The notes under the pieces: generated by a model
The model's input: the letters and a program-made list of their open reading frames with translations, nothing else
Told to the model about the DNA's origin: nothing
The model's database searches: none
In this document: piece by piece, positions 17,913-25,778 of the stretch
Layout: each line of letters opens with the position of its first letter
How positions within the stretch are numbered: the stretch's first letter is position 1
Made by a program: the position numbers and the translations under genes
Source of the DNA: JBBECJ01 sp963763325
GTDB lineage: Bacteria; Chloroflexota; Chloroflexia; Thermomicrobiales; CFX8
Length of the DNA: 64,000 nucleotides
NCBI GenBank assembly: GCA_963763325.1
Contig: CAVXOL010000025.1
Coordinates: 186,001-250,000, forward strand
Reading direction: 5' to 3'

Positions 17913-18155
17913 TCAGTCCGCGCCGACTGTCTGAGCAATCTGCTCCGGCTCTGGGAATGTACCTGTTGCCTTCTTGGAGAAGATAAGCGTGTCACCGAAC
18001 GTGATCTCGTAGACACCCCCGCTGCTGGGGATAAGTGTCACGTCCTTGATCTTGTCGTCATGATCGTGGAGGAGTGTTTCCGCCAAACTGGCGGCTTTCT
18101 TGAGGTACCCTCAGGAGGTGCAGTATTCGATCGAGAGCGATCGCTTGTCTGCCAT
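17913..18155 (-). CDS. Rdx/SelW-type thioredoxin-like selenoprotein (in-frame TGA read as Sec)
   Basis: An 80-codon frame interrupted only by TGA at codon 15 (18111-18113). Before it: MADKRSLSIEYCTS; after it: GYLKKAASLAETLLHD, then KDVTLIPSSGGVYEITFGD, TLIFSKKATGTFPEPEQIAQ and a TGA stop at 17913-17915. The pattern (beta strand, CxxC or CxxU, amphipathic helix, GGVFEV-like strands, W/FxRK, FPExxxL) is that of the Rdx family (SelW/SelT/SelH). The TGA falls exactly on the second redox position, giving C-T-S-U. GGGAG lies 7 nt before the ATG. A promoter-like pair lies upstream and a hairpin starts 16 nt after the TGA. Role: a redox protein, partner unknown. Alternatives are a miscalled TGC/TGT or a dead gene. 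No selenocysteine machinery is visible in the window. Confidence 0.75.
18080..18094 (-). promoter_or_regulatory. candidate bacterial SECIS hairpin
   Basis: On the mRNA, CCGCCA pairs with TGGCGG around a GUU loop (6 bp; the top A-U pair could open to AGUUU). The stem starts 16 nt after the UGA and the loop lies 22-24 nt after it, within the spacing of bacterial SECIS elements, which favour a G near the start of a small loop. It lies inside the coding frame, as bacterial SECIS elements do. Function is inferred. Confidence 0.5.
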
Positions 18156-18201
18156 AGGTCGTCTCCCATCCAGAAAAGCGGCCAAATTGCCGCGCAAGTT
18201 C

Positions 18202-18230
18202 CTTGTACCGCAATGACCATGCCGTGTCCA
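18202..18230 (-). promoter_or_regulatory. candidate promoter of the SelW-like gene
   Basis: TGGACA (-35, 5 of 6) and TACAAG (-10, 4 of 6) are spaced by 17 nt on the minus strand, giving a leader of about 40 nt to the ATG at 18155. Confidence 0.45.
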
Positions 18231-18254
18231 GTATTCGCGTCGTCGGGGCGCACA

Positions 18255-18283
18255 TTGCCCGAATCGGTCGGCTTGCCTATCCT
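18255..18283 (+). promoter_or_regulatory. candidate promoter of the YajQ-family gene
   Basis: TTGCCC (4 of 6) and TATCCT (4 of 6) are spaced by 17 nt, about 37 bp before the ATG at 18320. An AGGAGGG ribosome site at 18301-18307 lies downstream. It is divergent from the SelW-like promoter. Confidence 0.35.
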
Positions 18284-18319
18284 TATGCGTGAGGAATAGC
18301 AGGAGGGAGCAATAACGAC

Positions 18320-18811
18320 ATGGCATCACAGAATTCATTTGACGTCGTTTCCAAGTTCGACACACAGGAACTGCGCAACGCAGTTGATCAGACAATGCGC
18401 GAGGTTGGCACGCGCTATGACCTGAAGGATTCCAAGACAGTGGTCGAGCAGGACGACGCACAGCTCGTCATTAACTCTGACAGTGAGATGTCGCTGCGGG
18501 CAGTCCGCGATATCCTCGAAAGCAAGCTTGTCAGGCGCAACCTGTCACTGAAGATCCTCGACTATCAAGCCGAAGAACCGGCCAGCGGCGGTCGTGTTCG
18601 GCAGATCGTCAAGCTTCGTCAGGGGTTGAACGACGACCTGGCGAAGGAAATCAGCAAGCGCATCCGAACCGAGTTCAAGAAGGTCTCCCCGCAGATCCAG
18701 GGGGACCTGATCCGAGTCTCAGCCAAGAACCGTGACGACCTCCAGAGCGTCATCCAGGCGCTGAAGGAGTCCGACTACCCGGTCCCACTCCAGTTCGTGA
18801 ACTACCGCTAG
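18320..18811 (+). CDS. YajQ-family nucleotide-binding protein
   Basis: The 163 residues match the YajQ family end to end: MASQNSFDVVSKFDTQELRN, TRYDLKDSK, then DYQAEEPASGGRVRQIVKLRQG, IQGDLIRVSAKNRDDLQ and PVPLQFVNYR. YajQ proteins have two RRM-like folds and bind nucleic acid or nucleotides; in some Gram-negative species members respond to cyclic di-GMP, but that is not shown here. An AGGAGGG lies 12 nt before the ATG, slightly long. It stands alone, divergent from the SelW-like gene. Confidence 0.95.
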   Translation: MASQNSFDVVSKFDTQELRNAVDQTMREVGTRYDLKDSKTVVEQDDAQLVINSDSEMSLRAVRDILESKLVRRNLSLKILDYQAEEPASGGRVRQIVKLRQGLNDDLAKEISKRIRTEFKKVSPQIQGDLIRVSAKNRDDLQSVIQALKESDYPVPLQFVNYR

Positions 18812-18868
18812 AGCGGCGTTCACAGGTTTCGCCCTGCGATCGTTGGTGCCATGCGTCGGCAGATGGCT

Positions 18869-19912
18869 CTAATCCTCGGCGTCGCCGCTGGTTGATGGCA
18901 GGGCCGAAATGGTTGTGCTGCTCATCGTCCGGTCCGCAACGACAGGATCGGGTGTGATAGCCCCGTCCGCGGTCGCCTTGCGGGCGGCCGAAGCAGTTGC
19001 GAGCCGATCGAGCATCAGTCGCCGTCGCGGACGGTCATCGTCCCAGACGCGCTGGAACATGACCCACTGGTCGGGCGCCATCGCGATCCCACGCTCCAGT
19101 ACCGCGACCATTTGGGCGATTCCAGCCGCAACATCCGCGTCCTCGTTTGCCGTCCGCTCGATGTAGACCGGATCAAACAAATGGAAGGCGTAGCGTTGGT
19201 CCCGGCCACCATCGTCCTCACGAACGGCGAAGACCGGCAGAATCGGCGCGCCGGAAACACGCGCCAGCTTGACGGGGCCAAGCGGCAAGGTGGTTTCAAC
19301 GCCGAAGAAGGTGGCTGCCATACCGGTGTCAGTGAAATCCCTGTCCGCAACGACGCCGACGAACCCACCTTTCAGCAAAACTCGCAGCATTCTACGGATC
19401 GCTGCCGGCGAGATGTCTTCCAGCGGAGCGTTCTGACTATGACGCAGGTACGTGACCGCCGCATAGACAAATTCTCCGACGGTTGGTGACGTCAGGGTGT
19501 ACGGGTTATACCCACGCACGAACAACGTCTGGCCGACGAAGTCGAACGCACCAAGGTGGGCGGTCATGATGATGCCACCCTTGCCTTCCGCACGAACGCG
19601 GTCCAACAGCGTCCAGTCGTTGGCGGGAAGCCGTACGATTCGTTCGAAGTCGGCGACGTTCAGATGCGGTACGCGTGTGAGGTCCCAGAAGTTGCGGGCG
19701 GATGTGCGAAAGACGCGCCGTGCCTGGCGGCGCAGGAGCAGTTCACCGATGTCATTCCCGTAGACGTGCCGCAGGTTTTCAATGACATTGACGCGGAACC
19801 TCCGCGAACGCCAGTACAGCAGGTCACCGGCCCGATCGCAGAACATATAGCCCGCGCGTAGCGGTACGACGCGCGTGATGTACGACGTTACGCGCGCAGC
19901 CGTCCGGCCCAT
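18869..19912 (-). CDS. LpxL/PatA-like lysophospholipid acyltransferase
   Basis: Transfers an acyl chain to a lipid headgroup or sugar at the inner membrane face. The catalytic H-x4-D motif is in IIMTAHLGAFDFVGQ, with VGVVADRDFTDTG and PILPVFAVRED further on, as in the LpxL/HtrB and mycobacterial PatA family. I start at the ATG at 19910-19912 (MGRTAARVTSY); longer in-frame starts would overlap the upstream gene and add a segment with no resemblance to the family. It follows a CDP-alcohol phosphatidyltransferase gene by 49 bp. That order recalls actinobacterial phosphatidylinositol mannoside loci, so the acceptor may be a glycophospholipid. No mannosyltransferase is adjacent. Confidence 0.87.
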   Translation of the reverse strand: MGRTAARVTSYITRVVPLRAGYMFCDRAGDLLYWRSRRFRVNVIENLRHVYGNDIGELLLRRQARRVFRTSARNFWDLTRVPHLNVADFERIVRLPANDWTLLDRVRAEGKGGIIMTAHLGAFDFVGQTLFVRGYNPYTLTSPTVGEFVYAAVTYLRHSQNAPLEDISPAAIRRMLRVLLKGGFVGVVADRDFTDTGMAATFFGVETTLPLGPVKLARVSGAPILPVFAVREDDGGRDQRYAFHLFDPVYIERTANEDADVAAGIAQMVAVLERGIAMAPDQWVMFQRVWDDDRPRRRLMLDRLATASAARKATADGAITPDPVVADRTMSSTTISALPSTSGDAED

Positions 19913-19961
19913 ATGCTGGCGCCAGTTGCGCTTCGGCGTCGGAATCTGTGCGCGGGCTGAC

Positions 19962-20660
19962 TCAGGCCGGCTCGCCACGCTCGGTCCGCTCTGTTGACAG
20001 GATTGACCCCGCTTCTCGGGCGGCCGTTTGCGATTCGTCGTCCTCGCGCAGGTAATACATCGCGTCCCAAATAACCGGCAGTCCACGAATGACGCAGAGA
20101 GCAACCGACGAGTAGACCATCAACCAGCCAAGCGCGCGAACGCCCTGGTAGTCGAGGAACGTGTCCAGGATGCGGCCATCCGCCTCCGGCAATCGCCAGG
20201 CGACCATCCAGGCCAGGAAGACGAAGCCGATTGCCTTCGACCATCCGTAGGCGGTCCGGCTGAAGCGTGAGGCAGTCAGAAACCAGGTCACTCGGGAGCG
20301 AGCCATCGTCGTGTCACCGAACGCCGTCTTGCCTTCGGTGAGCGCGACCGAGCGCAGGACATCGACGACGAACGAGCGTGTCAGAACGACCAGCGGCGCC
20401 CAGACACCGACCATCTGCAACTCGGCGAAGATGACCCAGAGGACGTTTTCGACGACGCGGTCTCCAGCGATATCGAGGACAGCGCCGAGCTTGCTGGAAG
20501 AGTTGCGCCGGCGAGCGACCCAGCCGTCGAGGCCATCGCCAGCGAAGATCACTCCGATCATCGCGCCGGCGATGACGATCGCCCAGTAGTTGCCGGAATA
20601 GATCATCGCAATTGCGACGAACAGCAACAGGACTCGTCCGACGGTGATGCTATTGGCCAT
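19962..20660 (-). CDS. CDP-alcohol phosphatidyltransferase family membrane enzyme
   Basis: Moves a phosphatidyl group from CDP-diacylglycerol to an alcohol. The signature D-G-x2-A-R-x8-G-x3-D-x3-D is intact in DGWVARRRNSSSKLGAVLD followed by IAGD. About six hydrophobic segments are visible across 232 residues. The alcohol (glycerol phosphate, inositol phosphate or other) cannot be read from sequence. Its partner downstream is an LpxL/PatA-like acyltransferase, which argues for one lipid-building unit. The C-terminal 40 residues are charged and probably cytoplasmic. Confidence 0.9.
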   Translation of the reverse strand: MANSITVGRVLLLFVAIAMIYSGNYWAIVIAGAMIGVIFAGDGLDGWVARRRNSSSKLGAVLDIAGDRVVENVLWVIFAELQMVGVWAPLVVLTRSFVVDVLRSVALTEGKTAFGDTTMARSRVTWFLTASRFSRTAYGWSKAIGFVFLAWMVAWRLPEADGRILDTFLDYQGVRALGWLMVYSSVALCVIRGLPVIWDAMYYLREDDESQTAAREAGSILSTERTERGEPA

Positions 20661-20804
20661 CCGTCTCCGCCGTCATCCCTGCCTCACCCGAACACATGCT
20701 ATCGCTGCCAGTATCGCCAGTATAGCAGCCTACCTTCTGTCCTGAGCCGCCAACCGTGACCGCGGATCGTGTTGACATCAAGATGACTCCGCGTTCATTG
20801 GCCA

Positions 20805-22013
20805 TCAATTGACCGCTCGAATCAGCGCAATAAAGAGAATCGCCTGGGAGAGCGGCACACCAGCCACGAGCAGCCGGGCCAGGTAGCGATCGATCTCGAT
20901 CACCATCGTCGCCAACGCCGTATTGACGACCAGGATGACGACGGCTATCCGTGGAAACCGCCAGAGGCCGCTCGGTGTCGTCAGCTTTGCGACGTCATTG
21001 CTGGCATCCCACAGGATCGGGATCTGGCCCGGTAATCCTTCGTACTGGCTGTAGAGATAGGCAACCATCATCACTGGCAGGACGACGCCGACCGCAACCA
21101 GCGCCGACGCAACCTGATCTGCCAGGAACTGGTCACGAAACAAATCGCGGTATGCCAGCAGCCACGTGGTGATCGGGTTGCGCGCGGGTCGCGTCGAACC
21201 TCGCTGTCTTCGCGACGGGTCAGGTGACGACGATCGACCTGTTGATCGTTCCGGGGTCAACCGATCCGCCGTCGCCGAGACAGGGGCATCGCTTACTGCC
21301 TCATCGGGCGGCATATGCGCCTGCGGACGGGTTGCGACCAGTGGCGACGGCGACTCTTCGATGGCCGGCTTCGTCACGATCGACGAGTATCCAGTGGCGC
21401 TGCGGCGGCGCTGGAGTTCTGAAACGAATCGAATCGGACGCTCCGGTGAAATAGCCACGATCCCATTGGCAGTTGAGAGCCGGACACGCCGGTGCGGCTG
21501 CTGCGTGGCCCAGCTGTGCCACGTGCCCGACGGGGTCCGAACCGTCGCGACGTAGTATCCCGGCCAGAACGGTTCCCAACCCGGCAGCTTCAACGGCTCG
21601 GTCGGCTCGAACGTGATGTCCCTGATTTCTTCCAGCGGAATAACTCGACGCTGACCAAACCACTCGACGACCAACGTGTCGTTCACAAACCGGTAGCGCA
21701 TTGTTGGCAATGCCCGCAGCAGGACGCCGATACCGATTGTCAGCGCAGTCAGGATGGCGGCAAGGACAATCCACGCGACGCGCTGGCCGCCGCTCGCGGA
21801 GGGGACACGGACCAGGAACAAGACGACGCCGGCACACGCCACCAGGAGGAGCAGCGTCCCGATCAACCAGCCAAAGCTCGCCGACGCCCGCCATACCTCA
21901 CGTCCGGTTGACGTGGAGCGCGATACGGAGTCGCCTGCCTTCGATCGATCGCGGCCCGGTTGCGGGCCGGTGTTGCGCTCGTCGTCGCGAAATCGAGGAT
22001 CGTGATCCGCCAT
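20805..22013 (-). CDS. membrane protein with bacterial PH-like domain and DUF1648-like segment
   Basis: I start at the ATG at 22011-22013 (MADHDPRFRDD); longer frames add an unconvincing arginine-rich lead. Two membrane helices (FGWLIGTLLLLVACAGVVLF and VAWIVLAAILTALTIGIGVL) are followed by a PH-like segment (MRYRFVNDTLVVEWFGQRRV, IPLEEIRDI), then a disordered Pro/Ser/Arg linker. The C-terminal part has three more helices and LPGQIPILWDASNDVAKL, which resembles DUF1648/SdpI-type modules. The function is not known. It stands between lipid and protein-folding genes with 140-170 bp gaps. Confidence 0.75.
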   Translation of the reverse strand: MADHDPRFRDDERNTGPQPGRDRSKAGDSVSRSTSTGREVWRASASFGWLIGTLLLLVACAGVVLFLVRVPSASGGQRVAWIVLAAILTALTIGIGVLLRALPTMRYRFVNDTLVVEWFGQRRVIPLEEIRDITFEPTEPLKLPGWEPFWPGYYVATVRTPSGTWHSWATQQPHRRVRLSTANGIVAISPERPIRFVSELQRRRSATGYSSIVTKPAIEESPSPLVATRPQAHMPPDEAVSDAPVSATADRLTPERSTGRSSSPDPSRRQRGSTRPARNPITTWLLAYRDLFRDQFLADQVASALVAVGVVLPVMMVAYLYSQYEGLPGQIPILWDASNDVAKLTTPSGLWRFPRIAVVILVVNTALATMVIEIDRYLARLLVAGVPLSQAILFIALIRAVN

Positions 22014-22178
22014 CGATCGTTCACCATGCCACGACGCTGCCGGAAGCGAACGGGCTTCCGCTCCGTTCGTACCGGACGTGCACGAGATGTCGGCAGGTTG
22101 GACCTGCGCCATTCTCGCACGACGCGGGGACGGGCGAAAGCGGCAGCGCGGGGTCAACTAACCCCGCGCTGTCAGGAA

Positions 22179-23741
22179 CTACGGTGTCGATGTCGCGTCC
22201 GACGACTCGGTGCCTTCTGCCTCCGGCGTCCCGGTGTCGACCGTCGGGAGCGGCACCGTTGGAGCGATTGTCGCCGTTGGTGGAACCGGAGCTTCGGGCG
22301 GCGCCTGGAAGATATCCTGCTGGGTCGTGTCGGTCTCGAACTCGGGAATATCAATGTCCGTATCAATATCCGCCGCGTTGCGCTGCTCGACCAGCCAGTC
22401 GGCGAAGACGCCACTCTGGAGCTGTTGGCGGGTTGCGAGAGCAACCGGGCGATCCTGCTCCTTCTCGAGCACCTTAATGATGTGCCAGCCAAACTCGGTC
22501 TGGACCGGCGCTGAGACTTCGTCTACCTCAAGGCCGAAAGCGGCCTCCTCAAACGGATCAACCATAACGCCACGCGGGAACCAGCCGAGGTCGCCACCGG
22601 TACCAGCTGTCCCGGTGTCGGTGCTGACTTCGCGTGCAACATCAGCGAAGTCCTCACCGCCGTTGATCCGGTCGATGACCTCGTTGGCAGCATCACTCGT
22701 GGCGACCAGGATGTGAGCGGCGTGCACCTGCTCGGCGCGCGTTGGAACCTGATCGGCGAGTTGCTCCGAAACCCGCTGGCGCGCCAGGGTTGGCTCGACG
22801 ATCAGCCGCTTATAGTCGTCGCGGCTCATGTCGGCCGGTTCCAGGTAGTTCGAATCGAACTGCCGGTAGGTGGCTTCACTCGTGGCGAGCGCTTCGTCCG
22901 CGCTCGGTGTCTCGGTCGCAGTTGGGCTCGGCGACCCCTCGGCAGTCGGAGATCCTTCTGTGTCCGGCGTACCGTCATCAGCAGTTCCGGTTGCTTCGGA
23001 CGTCGCCGTCGTCGTCTCCGCTTCCGTCGCCTCCGGTGTACCGGTCGCCTCACTATCAGGCGTGCCAGTGGCTTCCGGAGTGCCGGTTGTCTCAGGCGTC
23101 GTGGTCGCTGCAGTCGGCGATCCAGCCGCCGATTCGGTCGCGGCCGCATCTCTTGCTTCAGCCGTCTCAGTTGCCCACGCGGCAGCCGTTGGCTCGGATG
23201 TCGGAGTTTGAGTCGGCTCGGTGAGCGGCACCGGAGCGAACTGTTCGTCGATGAAGGCTTCCATCTCAGCGTCGGTGATCGTTATCCCCAGCTCATCGAG
23301 GCTCTGGAGAACGACGAGGTCATCGATCATCGTCGCAAGCGTGTCGGACGCGACAGGCGCGCCCTCAACGTCTTCAAGCTCCAACGACGCAGCCTGGATC
23401 CGCTCCAGAATTTCCGGTTGCTGGTCGGCTGAGACAAACTGGTATTGCTGCGAGAGCTGAGCAACTTCCTGATTGAGCTGAAGATGACGTACTTTCCAGT
23501 AGTCCTGGCGCTCGATCGCCTCACCGTTGACGGTCGCCAGATCCTGACGCGGGAGGAAGTAGTATTGGTATGCCGCGCCGCCGATCAGGATCAGGACAGC
23601 AAGCACGCCAACGACACCCGTCCCTATGTAGAGGAGCCGGCGCTGTTGCAGCTCGCGCTCGCGGCGCGAGGTGCGTCGTTGGCGGGCAATGGCGGGCTGG
23701 CCGGCGTCGGGCCGGACACGGCTACGGATTCGATCCATCAT
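22179..23741 (-). CDS. membrane-anchored parvulin-type peptidyl-prolyl isomerase (PrsA/SurA-like)
   Basis: A foldase for exported proteins. A basic N-terminus and one helix (LLYIGTGVVGVLAVLILIGG) anchor it outside the membrane. A SurA-like N-domain (QDYWKVRHLQLNQEVAQLSQ) is interrupted by about 110 residues of Thr/Pro/Glu/Ala repeats. The rotamase domain follows: VHAAHILVATSDAANEVIDR, GEDFADVAREVSTD, GGDLGWFPRGVM, TEFGWHIIKVLE. The Thr/Pro-rich tail after it is typical of this lineage. Two adjacent ATGs (23741 and 23738) serve as starts. The central insertion is longer than in most PrsA proteins. Confidence 0.9.
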   Translation of the reverse strand: MMDRIRSRVRPDAGQPAIARQRRTSRRERELQQRRLLYIGTGVVGVLAVLILIGGAAYQYYFLPRQDLATVNGEAIERQDYWKVRHLQLNQEVAQLSQQYQFVSADQQPEILERIQAASLELEDVEGAPVASDTLATMIDDLVVLQSLDELGITITDAEMEAFIDEQFAPVPLTEPTQTPTSEPTAAAWATETAEARDAAATESAAGSPTAATTTPETTGTPEATGTPDSEATGTPEATEAETTTATSEATGTADDGTPDTEGSPTAEGSPSPTATETPSADEALATSEATYRQFDSNYLEPADMSRDDYKRLIVEPTLARQRVSEQLADQVPTRAEQVHAAHILVATSDAANEVIDRINGGEDFADVAREVSTDTGTAGTGGDLGWFPRGVMVDPFEEAAFGLEVDEVSAPVQTEFGWHIIKVLEKEQDRPVALATRQQLQSGVFADWLVEQRNAADIDTDIDIPEFETDTTQQDIFQAPPEAPVPPTATIAPTVPLPTVDTGTPEAEGTESSDATSTP

Positions 23742-23859
23742 GGGGCGGTTCTCGCTCCTGTCGGCGTGCCCGCGGACATCAGATGCCGCCTGGAATCATC
23801 AGCGACACGTGCGGGCACACGAGAAGCCAGCCTGCCAGAAAGCGGGCTGGCCTCACGGT

Positions 23860-24375
23860 CTATTCTGGCGAATCAGCGTCAGTGGACGGCGCCTGCGGGG
23901 CACGCTGCTCGCCCCGGTCGCTCTCGAAGCGTGGTCGATCGCCACCACGATCGTCGCCGAAGCGCGGCCGGTCGCCGCCGCGATCGCCACCTTCGAAGCG
24001 GTCGCGTCCGAACCGGCCACCACCGCGCGGCCCACGATCGCGATCGCCACGGCCACCACGGTCACGCGGCTCGCGCCCACCTTCGGTGAAGGAGAGCAGC
24101 GCCAGGTGCCGGGCGCGCTTGATCGCGGTCGTCAGCGAGCGCTGGTGCTTGGCGCAGGTGCCGGTCTTGCGGCGCGGCTCGATCATCCCGCGATCGGAGA
24201 TGAAACGGCGCATGCGCGGCACGTCCTTGTAATCGACGTGCTTGATGCCATCGACGCAGAAGCCGCAGACCTTGCGACGCGGGAACGAGCGGCTACCGCC
24301 GCCACCACCACCGCCGCCGAATCTACGCGGGGGACGCGAGTCGCCACCAGATTGGTCGTTTCGATCTTCAGCCAC
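23860..24375 (-). CDS. rpsR: 30S ribosomal protein S18 with long RGG-rich C-terminal tail
   Basis: The S18 core covers about residues 30-95: RRKVCGFCVDGIKHVDYKD, RRFISDRGMIEPRRKTGTC, and KHQRSLTTAIKRARHLALL. The cysteines form a zinc-ribbon-like pattern. The rest, nearly half the protein, is Arg/Gly/Asp-rich with DRGG-type repeats, and a Gly run precedes the core. Ordinary S18 is 75-90 residues. The start is GTG at 24373-24375. It is last in the rpsF-ssb-rpsR cluster. The tail may bind RNA or phase-separate; that is inference. Confidence 0.95.
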   Translation of the reverse strand: MAEDRNDQSGGDSRPPRRFGGGGGGGGSRSFPRRKVCGFCVDGIKHVDYKDVPRMRRFISDRGMIEPRRKTGTCAKHQRSLTTAIKRARHLALLSFTEGGREPRDRGGRGDRDRGPRGGGRFGRDRFEGGDRGGDRPRFGDDRGGDRPRFESDRGEQRAPQAPSTDADSPE

Positions 24376-24422
24376 GTATCTCTAACCCTTCAGTCATCTT
24401 CAATGTGCTGTCCCGGGAATCG

Positions 24423-24941
24423 TTAGAACGGGACATCGTCCAGATCGTCGAAATCATCGGCGTCACGTGGTGCCTGCTGGCGACCGCCCTGCGGTGCCTG
24501 GCCACGGTCGACGCCCTGATTCTGTTCACCGTAGCCGCCCTGGCGTCCACCGGGCTGCTGGTAGCTGCCACCCGCCTGTGGCTGGTAACCACCACCGGCC
24601 GTCTCGTCGCGAGGAGTCAGGTTCATGAAGTTGTCTGCAAGCACGTCAACCGACGTTCGTTCGATGCCGTCCTGACCAGTATATGTACGGATCTGCAACT
24701 GGCCCTCAACGAGTACCTTGCTGCCCTTCTTAAGCCATTCAGCCGCAGTCTCAGCAAGGTTTCGGAACAGCGTCACGCGAAACCAGTCGGTCTCATCGAC
24801 GTAGTTGCCATCAGCACCGCGCCGGCGACGATTGACGGCAATTGTGAAATTCGTTATCGGCGTGCCGTTCTGGGAGTAGCGCATCTCCGGGTCTCGACCC
24901 AGATTGCCAACCAGAACAACACGACTGAATCCACGCGACAT
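24423..24941 (-). CDS. ssb: single-stranded DNA-binding protein
   Basis: An OB-fold SSB of 172 residues: FSRVVLVGNLGRDPEMRYSQ, PITNFTIAVNRR, TDWFRVTLFRNLAETAAEWL and KGSKVLVEGQLQIRTYTGQ are standard. A Gly/Gln-rich linker leads to the acidic tip DDFDDLDDVPF, which fits the consensus tail that binds replication and repair partners. The ATG at 24939-24941 follows GGAG. It is sandwiched between S6 and S18 genes, the classic arrangement. Confidence 0.97.
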   Translation of the reverse strand: MSRGFSRVVLVGNLGRDPEMRYSQNGTPITNFTIAVNRRRRGADGNYVDETDWFRVTLFRNLAETAAEWLKKGSKVLVEGQLQIRTYTGQDGIERTSVDVLADNFMNLTPRDETAGGGYQPQAGGSYQQPGGRQGGYGEQNQGVDRGQAPQGGRQQAPRDADDFDDLDDVPF

Positions 24942-25019
24942 GACGCTCTCCTACTCCATACTCCAGCGACTGCAAGCGCAGGTCGTATCGACCGAGCGAC
25001 GTGCCGCGTTCCGCACCAA

Positions 25020-25619
25020 CTACTCAGTCTCCGGTTCCGTGGCCTCCTCGGCCTCCGCCTCGTCGGTCGCCTCCGATGCCGGGGCCGTCTCGGCTTCGGC
25101 TAGCGGAGTCGCGTCCTCGGTCGGAACAACGTCGTCAGCCGGCGCTTCCGCTGTCGCGGTCGCAGCCGGGGCGTCGGTTGCTGCTGAATCCGGCTCAGCT
25201 GAAGCGGCCTGGCCCTCAGGGCGCGGTCGTCGGAACGACGGTCCACCTGGACCACCCGGCCCTTCGGCCTGCTGTCGCGGCGCGCGCTCCTCGTGCTCGG
25301 TCATCTCATCGTACCGTACCACGAGGTAACGGATAAGGGCTTCATCGAGCTTCATCTCGCGCTCGATCTCAACGATCGCTTCGGGGCGAGCGATGAAGCG
25401 GTAGAGGACGTAGAAAGCGTCGCGGTGGTCGTTGATTGGATACGCCAGCCGGCGGCGGCCCCACGGGTTCTCGTTGATCGTCGAGGAGACGGTCCCGCCC
25501 TGGCCGGTGATGTAGCCGGAGACACGCTCAATCTCGGCCGGCAGTCCTTCTTCACCGACTGTCGGCGTGATGACGATCATCATTTCGTAGTCTCGGGGTT
25601 CAGAGGCGTGCTCGCGCAA
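25020..25619 (-). CDS. rpsF: 30S ribosomal protein S6 with acidic Ala/Glu-rich tail
   Basis: The S6 fold occupies the first 100 residues: EPRDYEMMIVITPTVGEEG, WGRRRLAYPINDHRDAFYVL and MKLDEALIRYLVVRYDEM. About 90 residues of Ala/Glu/Thr/Pro follow, making a long acidic tail. I place the start at TTG 25617-25619 because GGAAGGAG lies 7 nt before it. An ATG 4 bp upstream is in another frame and would stop after 14 codons, and an in-frame upstream start at 25748 would add 43 implausible residues. It heads the rpsF-ssb-rpsR operon. Confidence 0.93.
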   Translation of the reverse strand: MREHASEPRDYEMMIVITPTVGEEGLPAEIERVSGYITGQGGTVSSTINENPWGRRRLAYPINDHRDAFYVLYRFIARPEAIVEIEREMKLDEALIRYLVVRYDEMTEHEERAPRQQAEGPGGPGGPSFRRPRPEGQAASAEPDSAATDAPAATATAEAPADDVVPTEDATPLAEAETAPASEATDEAEAEEATEPETE

Positions 25620-25778
25620 CGCATGACTCCTTCCATCGGGTTCGCGGCGCTCGAATCGGGCGGGGTTGCGCGACCCACCACTACGGCGACGCAGAAAGGT
25701 AAATAAGTTGAACAGGTCGACACGACCCCTGCCGCGCCAACCTGTCATTCTACCAGAGGTGCCGCTGGATGGCGACCG

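Noticed and set aside
17565..18299. 244-codon plus-strand frame covering the SelW-like gene
   Set aside because: Composition without domain or ribosome site; the minus-strand Rdx frame explains the region far better.
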